DNA of 64,000 nt from Pseudomonas kilonensis (GCF_001269885.1 NZ_LHVH01000007.1:118309-182308); one strand, 5' to 3'; positions 37,245 to 46,702 are shown, counted from the first letter of the stretch. Notes: generated by a model not told the origin, from the sequence alone. Program-made: numbers and translations.

Positions 37245-37691
37245 ATGTTTGCCAAACTTGTTGCAGTATCCCTGTTGACGCTGGCCAGCAGCCAACTGAT
37301 GGCAGCGGAGTGCAAGACCACCATCGACTCGACCGACCAGATGTCCTTCAACACCAAGGCCATCGAGATCGACAAGAGCTGCAAGACGTTCACCGTCGAG
37401 CTGACTCACTCGGGCAACTTGCCGAAAAACGTCATGGGCCATAACTGGGTACTGAGCAAGGAGGCTGACATGCAGCCGATTGCCACGGCTGGTTTGCCAG
37501 CAGGCGTCGACAAGAACTACCTGCCGGAAGGTGATGCACGCATCATCGCCCACACCAAACTCATTGGTGCCAAGGAAAGCGACTCGGTGACCTTCGATGT
37601 GTCGAAGCTCAATGCTTCCGAGAAGTACGGCTTCTTCTGCTCGTTCCCGGGCCACATCTCGATGATGAAAGGCACCGTTACCCTGAAGTAA
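37245..37691 (+). CDS. azu: Azurin
   Basis: Azurin is a periplasmic type 1 blue copper protein that carries single electrons, for example between cytochrome c and nitrite reductase or peroxidase. The 148-residue precursor has a signal peptide ([20 protein letters not shown]) and a mature protein starting [20 protein letters not shown]. Copper ligands are visible: His in NVMGHNW, and Cys, His and Met in [14 protein letters not shown]; the Cys pair of the mature N-terminus is also present. GGAG precedes the ATG. A terminator follows. Confidence 0.97.
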   Translation: MFAKLVAVSLLTLASSQLMAAECKTTIDSTDQMSFNTKAIEIDKSCKTFTVELTHSGNLPKNVMGHNWVLSKEADMQPIATAGLPAGVDKNYLPEGDARIIAHTKLIGAKESDSVTFDVSKLNASEKYGFFCSFPGHISMMKGTVTLK

Positions 37692-37704
37692 TCAGCTTCA
37701 GGCA

Positions 37705-37752
37705 CAAAAAAGCGGCGCTTCTTTCAGAAATGGGAAGTGCCGTTTTTTTTGG
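37705..37752 (+). terminator. Terminator after azu
   Basis: AAAAAAGCGGCGCTTC ... GAAGTGCCGTTTTTTTT with one G-U pair and a loop of about 12 bases. Confidence 0.8.
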
Positions 37753-37779
37753 TTTTTTAGAAAGCTCGGTGTTTAGTTG

Positions 37780-38112
37780 CTTTGGTGTGTATATCCGTTT
37801 TTTGCGTAACGGCGGGTTATGGTTCCGCTCTTACAGCGGCTCACTTTTGAGAAGCGCAAAAGTAAGCAAAACGCTTTTGCCCCACCACTCGGTGCCTCGC
37901 CTAGGCTCGGCATGCCTGAACGAAGGCATTGCTCCGTGGGCCGCCGCGAAGGGCCATCCATGGCCCAGCGCGGCTAACCCGGCATCCATGCCGGGTTGCC
38001 CACTGCGCAACACCTTCGTTCAGCCATCGTGGTTAATGGGGCGCCCGAGATCAACGTCCACCGCGAGGCGGCCTGATAGCCGACCTGGCTCTTGCGGTCG
38101 TACACCCATTAG
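37780..38112 (+). repeat. Long interspersed repeat, copy B
   Basis: Very close to copy A (15503-15825) from the GGTTCCGCTC stretch through GGTCGTACACCC, and likewise followed by a REP with GGGAGCAAAGCTTGCTCGCG. Its first bases (TTTGGTGTGTATATCCG) match the outer end of inverted copy C. Confidence 0.88.
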
Positions 38113-38114
38113 AT

Positions 38115-38279
38115 CTGTGGGAGCAAAGCTTGCTCGCGATGACGGTGTCCCAGTCAATGAAGATGTTGGATGTGCCGGCCTCTTCGCGAGCAGGCTCGCT
38201 CCCACAGGGGGCTCTGGATGCACATAAATATTGTCTCTACGGAAGATCCAATGTGGGAGCGAGCTTGCTCGCGATAGCG
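38115..38279. repeat. Cluster of three REPs between long-repeat copies B and C
   Basis: REPs at 38115-38140 (plus), 38181-38208 (inverted) and 38252-38279 (plus), with different spacers. Confidence 0.88.
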
Positions 38280-38313
38280 GTGGCTCAGCCACATAGATGC
38301 CGGCATAAGCCCC

Positions 38314-38351
38314 GCTCTTGCTCTTGCTCTTGCTCTTGCTCTTGCTCTTGC
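38314..38351 (+). repeat. GCTCTT hexanucleotide microsatellite
   Basis: Six and one third perfect copies of GCTCTT, joining directly to degenerate CCTTGCTTTGCTTTGGATCT. It lies at the inner end of inverted repeat copy C. Confidence 0.9.
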
Positions 38352-38376
38352 CTTGCTTTGCTTTGGATCTTGATCT

Positions 38377-38652
38377 GGACGCCCCGTTAAACCACGCTGG
38401 CCGAACGCAGGCATTGTGGAGTGGGCATCCCGGCATGGATGCCGGGATAGCCGCGCTGGGCCATGGATGGCCCTTCGCGGCGGGCCCACGGAGCAATGCC
38501 TGCGTTCGGGCACACCGAGCCTAAGCGAGGTGCCGAGTGGTGGGGCAGAGCGCTTTTGGTTACTTTTGGCGCTCTTCCAAAAGTGACCCGCTGTAAGAGC
38601 GGAACCCTAAGTAGCCGTTACCTAAATAACGGATATACACACCAACCCACGC
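38377..38652 (-). repeat. Long interspersed repeat, copy C (inverted)
   Basis: The reverse complement of the element at 37780-38112, more diverged in the AAGTAAGC region. B and C form a long inverted repeat around about 260 bp. A REP at 38660-38686 follows and abuts the nadE stop. Confidence 0.85.
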
Positions 38653-38659
38653 CTCTCAG

Positions 38660-38686
38660 CTATCGCGAGCAAGCTCGCTCCCACAG
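38660..38686 (-). repeat. Single REP next to nadE
   Basis: TATCGCGAGCAAGCTCGCTC followed by CCACAG, inverted orientation, ten bases from the nadE stop codon. Confidence 0.85.
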
Positions 38687-38696
38687 TGATTACCCG

Positions 38697-39524
38697 TTAC
38701 GGGGCATAAGGCATCACCCGCTTGTGCTCAGTCTTGCGATAGGTCTCGCAAATGATCCTGAACGCCTCGTCCCGCACAGGCTCGCCATGCAGGAACGCAT
38801 CGATCTCGGCGTAGGTCACACCGTGGGAGGCTTCATCCGGCTTGCCTGGCGACAGGTCCTCAAGGTCGGCGGTGGGGACTTTTTCCACCAGCGACTCCGG
38901 CGCGCCAAAGTCACGGGCGATGGCCCGGACCTGGTTTTTCACCAGGCCGCTGAGCGGGGCCAAGTCACAAGCGCCATCACCGAACTTGGTGAAGAAACCC
39001 ATCACCGCTTCGGCGGCATGGTCGGTGCCGATCACCAGGCCGTGCTCGGTGCCCGCGATGGTGTATTGCGCCACCATGCGCATCCGCGCCTTGGTATTGC
39101 CCAGCACGAAATCCCGCGAGAGCGCTGCCTTGCCTTCGAACGCCGCGACTTGATCGGCCAAGGCCTTGACCGCTGGACCGATGTTGACGGTATGGCGCTC
39201 GTCCGGGTCGATGAAGTCCACGCAGGCTTGCGCTTCATGTTCGTCGAACTGGGTTTCGTACGGCAGGCGCACGGCGATGAACTTGTAGGCGGCGTTACCG
39301 GTTTTCTCCCGCAGTTCGCGCATGGCGCGTTGGGCCAGCAGCCCGGCGGTCAACGAATCGACGCCACCGCTGATGCCCAGTACGAGGGACTTGAGGCCGG
39401 AGTTGACCAGGCAATCCTGGATAAAGTCCACCCGCCGGGCGATTTCGGCCTTGAGGGCGGCGTCATCGGCGAACGGTGGCTGGACCTTGAGCTGTTCAGC
39501 AATCTCACGCTGTACGGCTTGCAT
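38697..39524 (-). CDS. nadE: NH3-dependent NAD+ synthetase
   Basis: NadE amidates deamido-NAD to NAD+. The 275-residue protein starts [20 protein letters not shown] and carries the pyrophosphatase loop [18 protein letters not shown], then [17 protein letters not shown], the [20 protein letters not shown] segment and [20 protein letters not shown]. It has no glutaminase domain, so ammonia is the donor. The start at 39524 lies 4 bases after the pncB stop, so pncB-nadE form an operon. A longer in-frame start would overlap pncB and lacks support. Confidence 0.96.
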   Translation of the reverse strand: MQAVQREIAEQLKVQPPFADDAALKAEIARRVDFIQDCLVNSGLKSLVLGISGGVDSLTAGLLAQRAMRELREKTGNAAYKFIAVRLPYETQFDEHEAQACVDFIDPDERHTVNIGPAVKALADQVAAFEGKAALSRDFVLGNTKARMRMVAQYTIAGTEHGLVIGTDHAAEAVMGFFTKFGDGACDLAPLSGLVKNQVRAIARDFGAPESLVEKVPTADLEDLSPGKPDEASHGVTYAEIDAFLHGEPVRDEAFRIICETYRKTEHKRVMPYAP

Positions 39525-39528
39525 GAAT

Positions 39529-40755
39529 TCACTCCTTGCTTGATGTGTCTGGAAGGGCGGCAGGTACTTGGAAAACGTGTCGCATGTAGGCGACGAAATT
39601 CGGATCCTTGCAGTGGGTCTTGCCGGGCTCGTCTGAAATCTTGGCCACGGGTTGCCCGGCACAGCTGATCATTTTAAGCACGATGCTCATGGGCTCGACA
39701 CCCGGAATGTCGCAGGTCAGGTTGGTGCCAATACCGAAGCTGACATTAATGCGACCACGCAATGCCCGAAAAATCTCCAGGCATTTGGGTAGTGTCAGGC
39801 TATCGGAAAACACCAGGGTCTTGCTCATCGGGTCGATGCCAAGCTTGTGGTAGTGGGCAATGGCTTTTTCAGCCCAGATCACCGGGTCGCCCGAGTCGTG
39901 GCGCAAACCGTCGAACAGCTTGGCGAAGAACAGATCGAAGTCCTTGAGGAAGGCGTCCATGGTGATGCAATCGGTCAGGGCGATCCCCAGCAGGCCTCGG
40001 TACTCGCGCACCCAGCAATCGAGGGCAGCGATCTGGCTGTCGATCAGCCGCGGGCCCAATTGCTGGTGGGCCATGATCCACTCATGGGCCATGGTGCCCA
40101 GGGGCTTCATGTCCAACTCCCGGGACAGGTGCACGTTACTGGTGCCGACGAAACGCCCGGGGAAGTCATGCTTGAGCACGTTGACCACTTCTTCCTGGAC
40201 GCGGAAGGAAAAGCGGCGGCGGGTGCCGAAGTCCGCGACTTGCAATTCGGACAGTTCTTCGGCGCTGGCGTTGGCGCTCAGCCAGTCGAACTTGCAATAC
40301 AACTGCTCGCGGGCCTGTTCCAGGACTATTTCACGGTAGCGATAACGATTGCGCACCTCGCTGACAATGGCCAGCAGCGGCACTTCGAACAGAATGACGT
40401 GCAGCCACGGCCCGCGCAGGCGGATGAACAGCTCGCCGTTTTCGATACCCGTGTGCACGTAGCGCAGGTTGAAGCGAAACAGCCCCAGGAAACGCAGGAA
40501 GTCCGGCTTCAGAAAACTGATGCGCTCCAGGAAACCCAACTGGTCGGCGCTCAGGCTCAGCTCGGCCAGGCGCTCGATCTGAAAGCGGATCTCTGCCAGG
40601 TAGGGGCGCAGGTCTTCGCTGTTGCGGCAGCGGAATTCCCATTCGACTTCGACGTTGGGGTAGTTGTGCAACACCGCCTGCATCATCGTCAGTTTGTAGA
40701 AGTCGGTGTCGAGCAGGTTCTGCACGATACGATCGGCAAATACGCTCTCGCTCAT
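39529..40755 (-). CDS. pncB: Nicotinate phosphoribosyltransferase
   Basis: PncB makes nicotinate mononucleotide from nicotinic acid in the NAD salvage route; NadE completes the pathway. The 408-residue protein starts [20 protein letters not shown], with [56 protein letters not shown] and [20 protein letters not shown], the last near the phosphoribosyl site. GGAG precedes the ATG at 40755. A longer frame up to 40833 exists but has no RBS. Confidence 0.96.
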   Translation of the reverse strand: MSESVFADRIVQNLLDTDFYKLTMMQAVLHNYPNVEVEWEFRCRNSEDLRPYLAEIRFQIERLAELSLSADQLGFLERISFLKPDFLRFLGLFRFNLRYVHTGIENGELFIRLRGPWLHVILFEVPLLAIVSEVRNRYRYREIVLEQAREQLYCKFDWLSANASAEELSELQVADFGTRRRFSFRVQEEVVNVLKHDFPGRFVGTSNVHLSRELDMKPLGTMAHEWIMAHQQLGPRLIDSQIAALDCWVREYRGLLGIALTDCITMDAFLKDFDLFFAKLFDGLRHDSGDPVIWAEKAIAHYHKLGIDPMSKTLVFSDSLTLPKCLEIFRALRGRINVSFGIGTNLTCDIPGVEPMSIVLKMISCAGQPVAKISDEPGKTHCKDPNFVAYMRHVFQVPAALPDTSSKE

Positions 40756-40892
40756 AGGGTTCTCCAGACAGGCCGCAGCCGAGGGTAGCGAAGTTCGGCG
40801 GTTTGTAGTGAAAGGGCTAGTGGCGCATATCACTCATGATGATTGCCAGTTTTTTTTGGTCACTGGGGCTTTTTCGGCTAAGAAGAGCTATT

Positions 40893-41020
40893 TGTGGCGA
40901 GGGGATTTATCGAAACGTCGCCCCGCCCCGCTGTGGGAGCAAGGCTTGCCCGCGATACAGGCGACTCGGTTTCCGGGAGACCGTGGTGCGTTCTTCGCGG
41001 GCAAGCCTTGCTCCCACAGG
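40893..41020. repeat. Chimeric repeat: GTGGCGAGGGG arm joined to a REPIN
   Basis: 40893-40932 matches the left arm of the element at 32066 (GTGGCGAGGGGATTTATCGA ...), then switches into a REP (40931-40957) whose partner lies inverted at 40993-41020. The right arm of the first family is missing. Confidence 0.82.
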
Positions 41021-41031
41021 TTCGCGTCGGG

Positions 41032-41940
41032 TTATGCCGGTATATCCGGGTTGTCGATCTGCTCCAGCATCCACTCCACAAAAAGCCGCACCTTGGGCAC
41101 TTCCGCCGAATGTTCCGGATAGGCCAGGTAATAGGCGTTGGTGCTGGGCATCGCGTGCGGCCAGGGGATGACCAGTTTGCCGTCGGCCAGTTCTTCTTCC
41201 ACCAGAAACCGCGGCAGCAGGGCGACGCCGCAGCCGACCTGGGCGGCGCGGATGCACATGTAGAAGGTTTCGAAGCGCGGCCCGTGGTAGCTGTGTTCGG
41301 TGTGGTAGCCCTGGTGGTCGAACCAGTCGTGCCAGGCTTGGGGGCGCGAGGCGTTTTGCAGCAGCACCAGCTCGGCCAGTTGGGTCGGGTCGGTGAAGGG
41401 CTGCTCAGGCAGGCTGCCGGGCGCACAGACCGGCACCAGTTCTTCGCCAAACAGCTTCAGGGATTCGGTGCCGGGTCGCGAGCCTTGGCCGAAATAGAAC
41501 GCCAGGTCGCTGCGCCCTTGCAGCAAGTCATCGGCTTCCTGCTCGCTGCACAGGTCCAGGTGAATGGTCGGATGCCGCAACCGCCAGCCCTTCAAGCGTG
41601 GGACCAGCCAACGGGCGCCGAAGGTCGGAGGCGTGGACACGCGCAGGACTTCGGTATCGCCGCCGTAGGAACGCAGGTAATGGGTAGACATCTCCACCTG
41701 CGTGAGGATTTTTCGCACTTCCCCCAGGTACAAGTCTCCAGCTGGCGTCAGTTGCAAGCGTCGGCGCACGCGTCGAAACAGCAAGTGCTGCAGCAACTCT
41801 TCCAGTTGCGCGACCTGTTTGCTGACGGCGCTCTGGGTCAGGTTCAGCTCTTCGGCGGCGCGGGTGAAGCTCAGGTGGCGGGTCACTGCTTCGAAGCACT
41901 GCAGCGCCGTGATCGACGGTAAATAGCGTTTATTGAGCAT
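41032..41940 (-). CDS. LysR-family regulator divergent from amaB
   Basis: A 302-residue LysR regulator. The N-terminal helix-turn-helix is visible in FEAVTRHLSFTRAAEELNLT and QSAVSKQVAQLEELL; the effector domain follows (VSTPPTFGARWLVPRLKGWR). The sequence is of the GcvA-like subgroup. It is divergent from the amaB-amaA pair with a 178-bp shared control region, which makes it the likely lysine/pipecolate-responsive regulator (AmaR-type). That role comes from position only; no binding palindrome was identified with confidence. Confidence 0.9.
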   Translation of the reverse strand: MLNKRYLPSITALQCFEAVTRHLSFTRAAEELNLTQSAVSKQVAQLEELLQHLLFRRVRRRLQLTPAGDLYLGEVRKILTQVEMSTHYLRSYGGDTEVLRVSTPPTFGARWLVPRLKGWRLRHPTIHLDLCSEQEADDLLQGRSDLAFYFGQGSRPGTESLKLFGEELVPVCAPGSLPEQPFTDPTQLAELVLLQNASRPQAWHDWFDHQGYHTEHSYHGPRFETFYMCIRAAQVGCGVALLPRFLVEEELADGKLVIPWPHAMPSTNAYYLAYPEHSAEVPKVRLFVEWMLEQIDNPDIPA

Positions 41941-42118
41941 GATGAGGCCTTATTTCTTGTCGCTCTGCTTATCCGGTCATGGCCAGCATGAATAAACGGA
42001 ATGATATCTCGCTTAAAGGTCGTTTGTTGGCAAGACTCAGGCCAGCTACAACTACAGGTCTGATCAGTCGCATTCGTCCGGCTGCCAATCCTTTGTTTTT
42101 CGTGTGAGGAAATTTTCC

Positions 42119-43609
42119 ATGGTTGCTGCATTGCTTGATCGCTTGGGCGTCGACTCGGCCTTGTACCAGAACGGCACACAACCGGTGCATTCGCCCATTG
42201 ATGGCAGCCGTATCGGCGCCGTGAACTGGGAAGGCGCGGCTGAAGTCGAGCAGCAGGTCAGCCGTGCCGAACACGCCTTCGACCTGTGGCGCAAGGTGCC
42301 GGCCCCGCGTCGCGGCGAGCTGGTGCGTCAATTTGGCGACCTGTTGCGTGAATACAAGGCCGACCTCGGCGAGCTGGTGTCGTGGGAAGCCGGCAAGATC
42401 ACCCAGGAAGGCCTGGGTGAAGTGCAAGAAATGATCGATATCTGCGACTTCGCCGTCGGCCTGTCCCGCCAGCTGTACGGCCTGACCATCGCCTCCGAGC
42501 GTCCTGGCCACCACATGCGTGAGTCCTGGCATCCGCTGGGTGTGGTTGGGGTGATCAGTGCCTTCAACTTCCCGGTGGCGGTCTGGGCCTGGAACACCAC
42601 GCTGGCCCTGGTGTGCGGCAACGCGGTGATCTGGAAGCCGTCGGAAAAGACCCCGCTCACCGCCCTGGCGTGCCAGGCGTTGTTCGAGCGCGTGCTGAAG
42701 AACTTCAGTGACGCACCGCCGTACCTGAGCCAGGTGATCATCGGTGGTCGCGATGCTGGTGAAGCGCTGGTGGATGACCCGCGCGTGGCCTTGATCAGCG
42801 CCACCGGCAGCACCCGCATGGGTCGTGAAGTGGCACCGAAAGTCGCCGCGCGTTTTGCCCGCAGCATCCTGGAACTGGGCGGCAACAACGCCATGATCCT
42901 GGCACCGAGCGCCGACCTGGACATGGCCGTGCGCGCCATCCTGTTCAGCGCCGTCGGCACCGCCGGCCAGCGTTGCACCACCCTGCGCCGGCTGATTGCC
43001 CATGAATCGGTGAAGGAAGAAATCGTCACCCGCCTCAAGGCCGCCTATTCGAAAGTGCGTATCGGCCATCCGTTGGAAGGCAACCTGGTCGGGCCGCTGA
43101 TCGACAAGCACAGCTTCGACAGCATGCAGGATGCGCTGGAGCAGGCCTTGAGTGAGGGCGGGCGCGTGTTTGGTGGCAAGCGCCAGCTTGAAGACCAGTT
43201 CCCGAATGCCTATTACGTCTCGCCGGCCATCGTCGAGATGCCCGAGCAGAGCGATGTGGTGCGCCACGAAACCTTCGCACCGATCCTGTACGTGGTCGGC
43301 TACAAGGATTTTGCCGAGGCCTTGCACCTGAACAATTCCGTGCCCCAGGGCCTGTCGTCCTGCATTTTCACCACCGACGTGCGTGAAGCCGAGCAATTCA
43401 TGTCGGCCGTGGGCAGCGACTGCGGCATCGCCAACGTCAACATCGGCCCGAGCGGCGCCGAGATCGGCGGCGCATTCGGTGGCGAAAAAGAAACCGGCGG
43501 CGGTCGCGAATCCGGCTCCGACGCCTGGCGCGGCTACATGCGCCGCCAGACCAACACCGTGAACTACTCGCTGGAGTTGCCGTTGGCGCAGGGGATTACC
43601 TTTGATTAA
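42119..43609 (+). CDS. amaB: L-piperidine-6-carboxylate (2-aminoadipate semialdehyde) dehydrogenase AmaB
   Basis: A 496-residue NAD-dependent aldehyde dehydrogenase of the ALDH7 type. It oxidises 2-aminoadipate 6-semialdehyde to 2-aminoadipate in lysine/pipecolate breakdown. Visible: NFPVAVWAWNTTLALVCGNA, catalytic Glu in ILELGGNNAMIL, catalytic Cys in TAGQRCTTLRRL, and the ALDH7 hallmark NVNIGPSGAEIGGAFGGEKE. It starts MVAALLDRLGVDSALYQNGT, with TGAGGA upstream. The next plus-strand gene, amaA, produces its substrate, supporting the assignment. Confidence 0.93.
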   Translation: MVAALLDRLGVDSALYQNGTQPVHSPIDGSRIGAVNWEGAAEVEQQVSRAEHAFDLWRKVPAPRRGELVRQFGDLLREYKADLGELVSWEAGKITQEGLGEVQEMIDICDFAVGLSRQLYGLTIASERPGHHMRESWHPLGVVGVISAFNFPVAVWAWNTTLALVCGNAVIWKPSEKTPLTALACQALFERVLKNFSDAPPYLSQVIIGGRDAGEALVDDPRVALISATGSTRMGREVAPKVAARFARSILELGGNNAMILAPSADLDMAVRAILFSAVGTAGQRCTTLRRLIAHESVKEEIVTRLKAAYSKVRIGHPLEGNLVGPLIDKHSFDSMQDALEQALSEGGRVFGGKRQLEDQFPNAYYVSPAIVEMPEQSDVVRHETFAPILYVVGYKDFAEALHLNNSVPQGLSSCIFTTDVREAEQFMSAVGSDCGIANVNIGPSGAEIGGAFGGEKETGGGRESGSDAWRGYMRRQTNTVNYSLELPLAQGITFD

Positions 43610-43632
43610 GGCTTGAGCCAAGCGGTGATCCC

Positions 43633-43723
43633 ATGTGGGAGCGAGCTTGCTCGCGATAGCGTCGAATCAGCCGACATCAATATCGGTAGATAAACCGTCA
43701 TCGCGAGCAAGCTCGCTCCCACA
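43633..43723. repeat. REPIN between amaB and amaA
   Basis: Inverted REPs at 43633-43660 and 43699-43723 inside an operon-like gene pair; they could affect mRNA stability between the two genes. Confidence 0.9.
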
Positions 43724-43767
43724 AATGAAAGGGTGTGGTGGTTGGGTTTCTTTTTCGGAGTCTGGCA

Positions 43768-45051
43768 ATGCCGTTACGCGAAGAATGTCTGTGGGAAAAA
43801 CTGACGCCGCAAAGGCCTGAAAACAGCGCGCTCACCGGTGAAGTCACGGCCGATGTCTGCGTGATCGGCGCGGGTTTTACCGGGCTGTCGGCGGCGGTAC
43901 ATTTGCTCGAACAAGGCAAGCGCGTGGTTGTGCTGGAGGCTCATCGGGCCGGGCATGGTGGATCGGGGCGTAACGTCGGGTTGGTCAACGCCGGCCTGTG
44001 GATCCCGCCGGATGACATCGAGGCCGGGTTCGGCGAGGCGGTGGGCAGCCAGCTCAACCGCATGCTGGGGGCCGCGCCGGCCCTGGTGTTCAGCCTCATC
44101 GATAAATACAACATCGATTGCCAACTGCGCCGCGAAGGCACCCTGCACATGGCCCATAACGCCCGGGGCGAGGCCGACCTGCGCAGTCGTGAAGCGCAAT
44201 GGAAGCGCCGCGGTGCCCCGGTGGAATTGCTCACCGGCCAGGCCTGTGTCGATGCCACCGGCACGTCGAAAATCGCTGCGGCATTGCTCGACCGTCGCGC
44301 CGGCACGCTCAACCCGATGGCCTACACCAGCGGGTTGGCCAAGGCGGCCACAGACCTTGGCGGCCAGTTGTTCGACCATTCACCGGTGACGCGCCTGGAA
44401 CGCCAAGGCCAGCGCTGGTCGGTGCAGACTGCCCAGGGTTCGGTGCTGGCCGAGCAGGTGGTGATCGCCTCCAACGCCTACACCGAGGGCGACTGGACCG
44501 AACTGCGGCGAAATTTCTTCCCCGGTTATTACTATCAGGTCGCTTCGGCCCCGCTGACTGACGAGGCCGCCCGACGCATTCTGCCGGGCGGGCAGGGCTC
44601 GTGGGATACCCGCCAGGTGTTGAGCAGCATCCGCCGGGACAAGGATGGCCGTTTGCTGCTGGGCAGCCTGGGCAATGGCAACCGCAAGCCGACCTGGTTC
44701 CTCAAGGCTTGGGCCGACCGGGTGCAGCAGCATTACTTTCCTTATCTCAAGTCGGTGGAGTGGGAGTGCACCTGGACCGGTTGCATTGCCTTCACCCCCG
44801 ATCACTTGATGCGCCTGTTCGAACCGGCCCCCGGGCTGGTGGCCGTGACCGGCTACAACGGCCGGGGCGTGACCACCGGTACTGTGGTCGGCAAGGCGTT
44901 CGCCGACTACCTGTGCCACGGCGATGCCCAGGCCCTGCCGATCCCGTTCGCCCCCATGCAGCCGGTGGCCGGGGTGGGGTTGCGCAGTTGCTTGTATGAG
45001 GCGGGCTTCTCGCTGTATCACGCGGGCCAGTGCCTGCGGATCGTCATTTGA
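43768..45051 (+). CDS. amaA: L-pipecolate oxidase AmaA (FAD-dependent)
   Basis: A 427-residue DAO-type flavoprotein. The FAD-binding dinucleotide fold is near residues 30-60: ADVCVIGAGFTGLSAAVHLL, then VVVLEAHRAGHGGSGRNVGL. Other conserved parts are TLNPMAYTSGLAKAA, VVIASNAYTEGDW and AVTGYNGRGVTTGTVVGKAF. Together with AmaB next door it matches the P. putida pair for pipecolate catabolism: AmaA yields piperidine-6-carboxylate for AmaB. CGGAG precedes the ATG. A general glycine-oxidase-like function cannot be excluded from sequence alone. Confidence 0.88.
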   Translation: MPLREECLWEKLTPQRPENSALTGEVTADVCVIGAGFTGLSAAVHLLEQGKRVVVLEAHRAGHGGSGRNVGLVNAGLWIPPDDIEAGFGEAVGSQLNRMLGAAPALVFSLIDKYNIDCQLRREGTLHMAHNARGEADLRSREAQWKRRGAPVELLTGQACVDATGTSKIAAALLDRRAGTLNPMAYTSGLAKAATDLGGQLFDHSPVTRLERQGQRWSVQTAQGSVLAEQVVIASNAYTEGDWTELRRNFFPGYYYQVASAPLTDEAARRILPGGQGSWDTRQVLSSIRRDKDGRLLLGSLGNGNRKPTWFLKAWADRVQQHYFPYLKSVEWECTWTGCIAFTPDHLMRLFEPAPGLVAVTGYNGRGVTTGTVVGKAFADYLCHGDAQALPIPFAPMQPVAGVGLRSCLYEAGFSLYHAGQCLRIVI

Positions 45052-45113
45052 GTGTTGAAAATTGTTACTGGAACCCGCTTTTTCCGGCGTAGCGTCTAGC
45101 CTGTTATGGTGCG

Positions 45114-45270
45114 GGTTGTAGCAATCGCGCACCGACAGTGTGCAGTTCGGTGACGCGGGTTGTTACACAGTGGTTGCACGCCGTTTCGTGCGATGGTTGC
45201 AATGATGGCTCACGGAGGGTTTCACCTATTTAAATAAAAGGTTGCACCTCGTGCGGTTTAGACGGTTGCA
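45114..45270 (+). promoter_or_regulatory. Array of GGTTGCA-type repeats upstream of the sigma-54 promoter
   Basis: GGTTGCA occurs at 45172, 45195, 45240 and 45264, with variants GGTTGTA at 45114 and GGTTGTT at 45158. Most distances are 23-24 or 44-45 bases, close to whole numbers of helical turns, as expected for a cooperative activator. No other coding or repeat explanation was found for the 370-bp gap. Confidence 0.5.
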
Positions 45271-45343
45271 CGCCCTATGAAAAAGGGCTCGAAACAGTCG
45301 AAATAACAATAAAGCAGCGACTTTTTTCAGAATAAAAAACCGA

Positions 45344-45359
45344 TGGCACGGCCCTTGCT
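45344..45359 (+). promoter_or_regulatory. Sigma-54 (RpoN) promoter of the amino-acid ABC transporter operon
   Basis: TGGCACG-GCCC-TTGCT matches the consensus TGGCACG-N4-TTGCW exactly, with -24 GG at 45345-45346 and -12 GC at 45357-45358. Predicted start is near 45370, giving a leader of about 50 nt. Confidence 0.85.
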
Positions 45360-45421
45360 CTGAGCTTTTCAGTGAAATGAAGTCGCAGTGCCAACTAAAA
45401 AAAACCTTGGAGCACCACCTC

Positions 45422-46558
45422 ATGTCCCAGACGTTTTACAAGAAAGGTTTCCTGGCCCTCGCAGTGGCAGCTGCGTTGGGTGTTTCTGCGTTTGCTCAAG
45501 CTGATGTGAAATTTGGTGTGGCGGGGCCGATGACCGGCGCCAACGCTGCATTTGGCGAGCAGTACATGAAAGGTGCCCAGGCGGCAGCCGATGCCATCAA
45601 CAAGGCCGGCGGCGTCAACGGTGAGAAGATCGTACTGGTCGCTGGCGACGACGCCTGCGAACCCAAGCAGGCCGTGGCCGTGGCCAACCGCCTGGTCGAC
45701 CAGGACAAGGTGATCGGCGTGGTCGGGCACTTCTGCTCGTCCAATACCATCCCGGCCTCCGAGGTCTACGACGAAGCCGGCATCATCGCCATCACCCCGG
45801 GCTCCACCAACCCACAGGTCACCGAGCGTGGCCTGAGCGCAATGTTCCGCATGTGCGGTCGTGACGACCAGCAGGGCATCGTGGCAGGCGACTACATCGT
45901 TGACGTGCTCAAGGGCAAGAAAGTGGCTGTGCTGCACGACAAGGACACCTACGGCCAAGGCCTGGCGGATGCCACCAAGGCACAACTGGCCAAGCGTGGC
46001 GTGAAGGAGGTGCTGTACGAAGGCCTGACCCGCGGCGAGAAAGACTTCAGCGCCGTGGTCACCAAGATCCGTTCGGCCGGTGCCGACGTGGTCTATTTCG
46101 GTGGTCTGCACCCGGAAGCCGGCCCGCTGGTTCGCCAGTTGCGTGAGCAAGGTCTCAAGGACGTTAAGTTCATGTCCGACGATGGCATCGTGACCGACGA
46201 GCTGGTCACCACCGCCGGCGGCGCGCAATACGTCGATGGCGTGTACATGACCTTCGGTGCCGACCCGCGCCTGCTGCCAGACAGCAAGGTCGTGGTTGAA
46301 GAGTTCCGCAAGAACGGCACCGAGCCTGAAGGCTACACCCTGTACGCCTACGCTTCGGTCCAGGCCCTGGCCGCCGGTTTCAATGGCGCCAAGTCCAACA
46401 AAGGCGAAGACGCGGCCAAGTGGCTCAAGGCCAACCCCGTCCAGACCGTGATGGGCAAGAAGGAGTGGGACACCAAGGGCGACTTGAAAGTCTCCGACTA
46501 CGTGGTCTACCAGTGGGACAAGGACGGCAAATATCACCAGTTGGAAAAACAGAAGTAA
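45422..46558 (+). CDS. Periplasmic binding protein of a branched-chain-type amino-acid ABC transporter
   Basis: A 378-residue LivJ/BraC-type binding protein. The signal peptide is KKGFLALAVAAALGVSAFAQ, with mature start near ADVKFGVAGPMTGANAAFGE. Family marks are KAGGVNGEKIVLVAGDDACE, PKQAVAVANRLVDQDKVIGV and CSSNTIPASEVYDEAGIIAI. From memory it is closer to the second Pseudomonas paralogue than to canonical BraC, so the ligand may not be Leu/Ile/Val. The amaAB genes upstream make lysine-related compounds worth considering. Expressed from a sigma-54 promoter and followed by a processing-type hairpin before the permeases. Confidence 0.92.
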   Translation: MSQTFYKKGFLALAVAAALGVSAFAQADVKFGVAGPMTGANAAFGEQYMKGAQAAADAINKAGGVNGEKIVLVAGDDACEPKQAVAVANRLVDQDKVIGVVGHFCSSNTIPASEVYDEAGIIAITPGSTNPQVTERGLSAMFRMCGRDDQQGIVAGDYIVDVLKGKKVAVLHDKDTYGQGLADATKAQLAKRGVKEVLYEGLTRGEKDFSAVVTKIRSAGADVVYFGGLHPEAGPLVRQLREQGLKDVKFMSDDGIVTDELVTTAGGAQYVDGVYMTFGADPRLLPDSKVVVEEFRKNGTEPEGYTLYAYASVQALAAGFNGAKSNKGEDAAKWLKANPVQTVMGKKEWDTKGDLKVSDYVVYQWDKDGKYHQLEKQK

Positions 46559-46673
46559 GGGCTGAAACGACCGTCCAAGCCTTCTAGGGCAGCCGGGCAA
46601 GCCCCGGTTTCCATGAGGCTCGCGCCGGTCGTGCCTGACACTGCTCCGACGTAAATCTGTATTTTCCTTAGAA

Positions 46674-46702
46674 GAACCGCACACCTCAGGGTGTGCAGGT
46701 TC
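46674..46702 (+). other. Intercistronic hairpin between binding-protein and permease genes
   Basis: GAACC-GCACACC-TCAG-GGTGTGC-A-GGTTC, a 12-bp stem with one bulged A, without a T run. Such hairpins stabilise the upstream binding-protein mRNA and reduce downstream expression in similar operons. Confidence 0.6.

Noticed and set aside
38154..38513. Protein with KARARARARA stretch
   Set aside because: It is the translation of the GCTCTT microsatellite plus inverted long repeat; not a gene.
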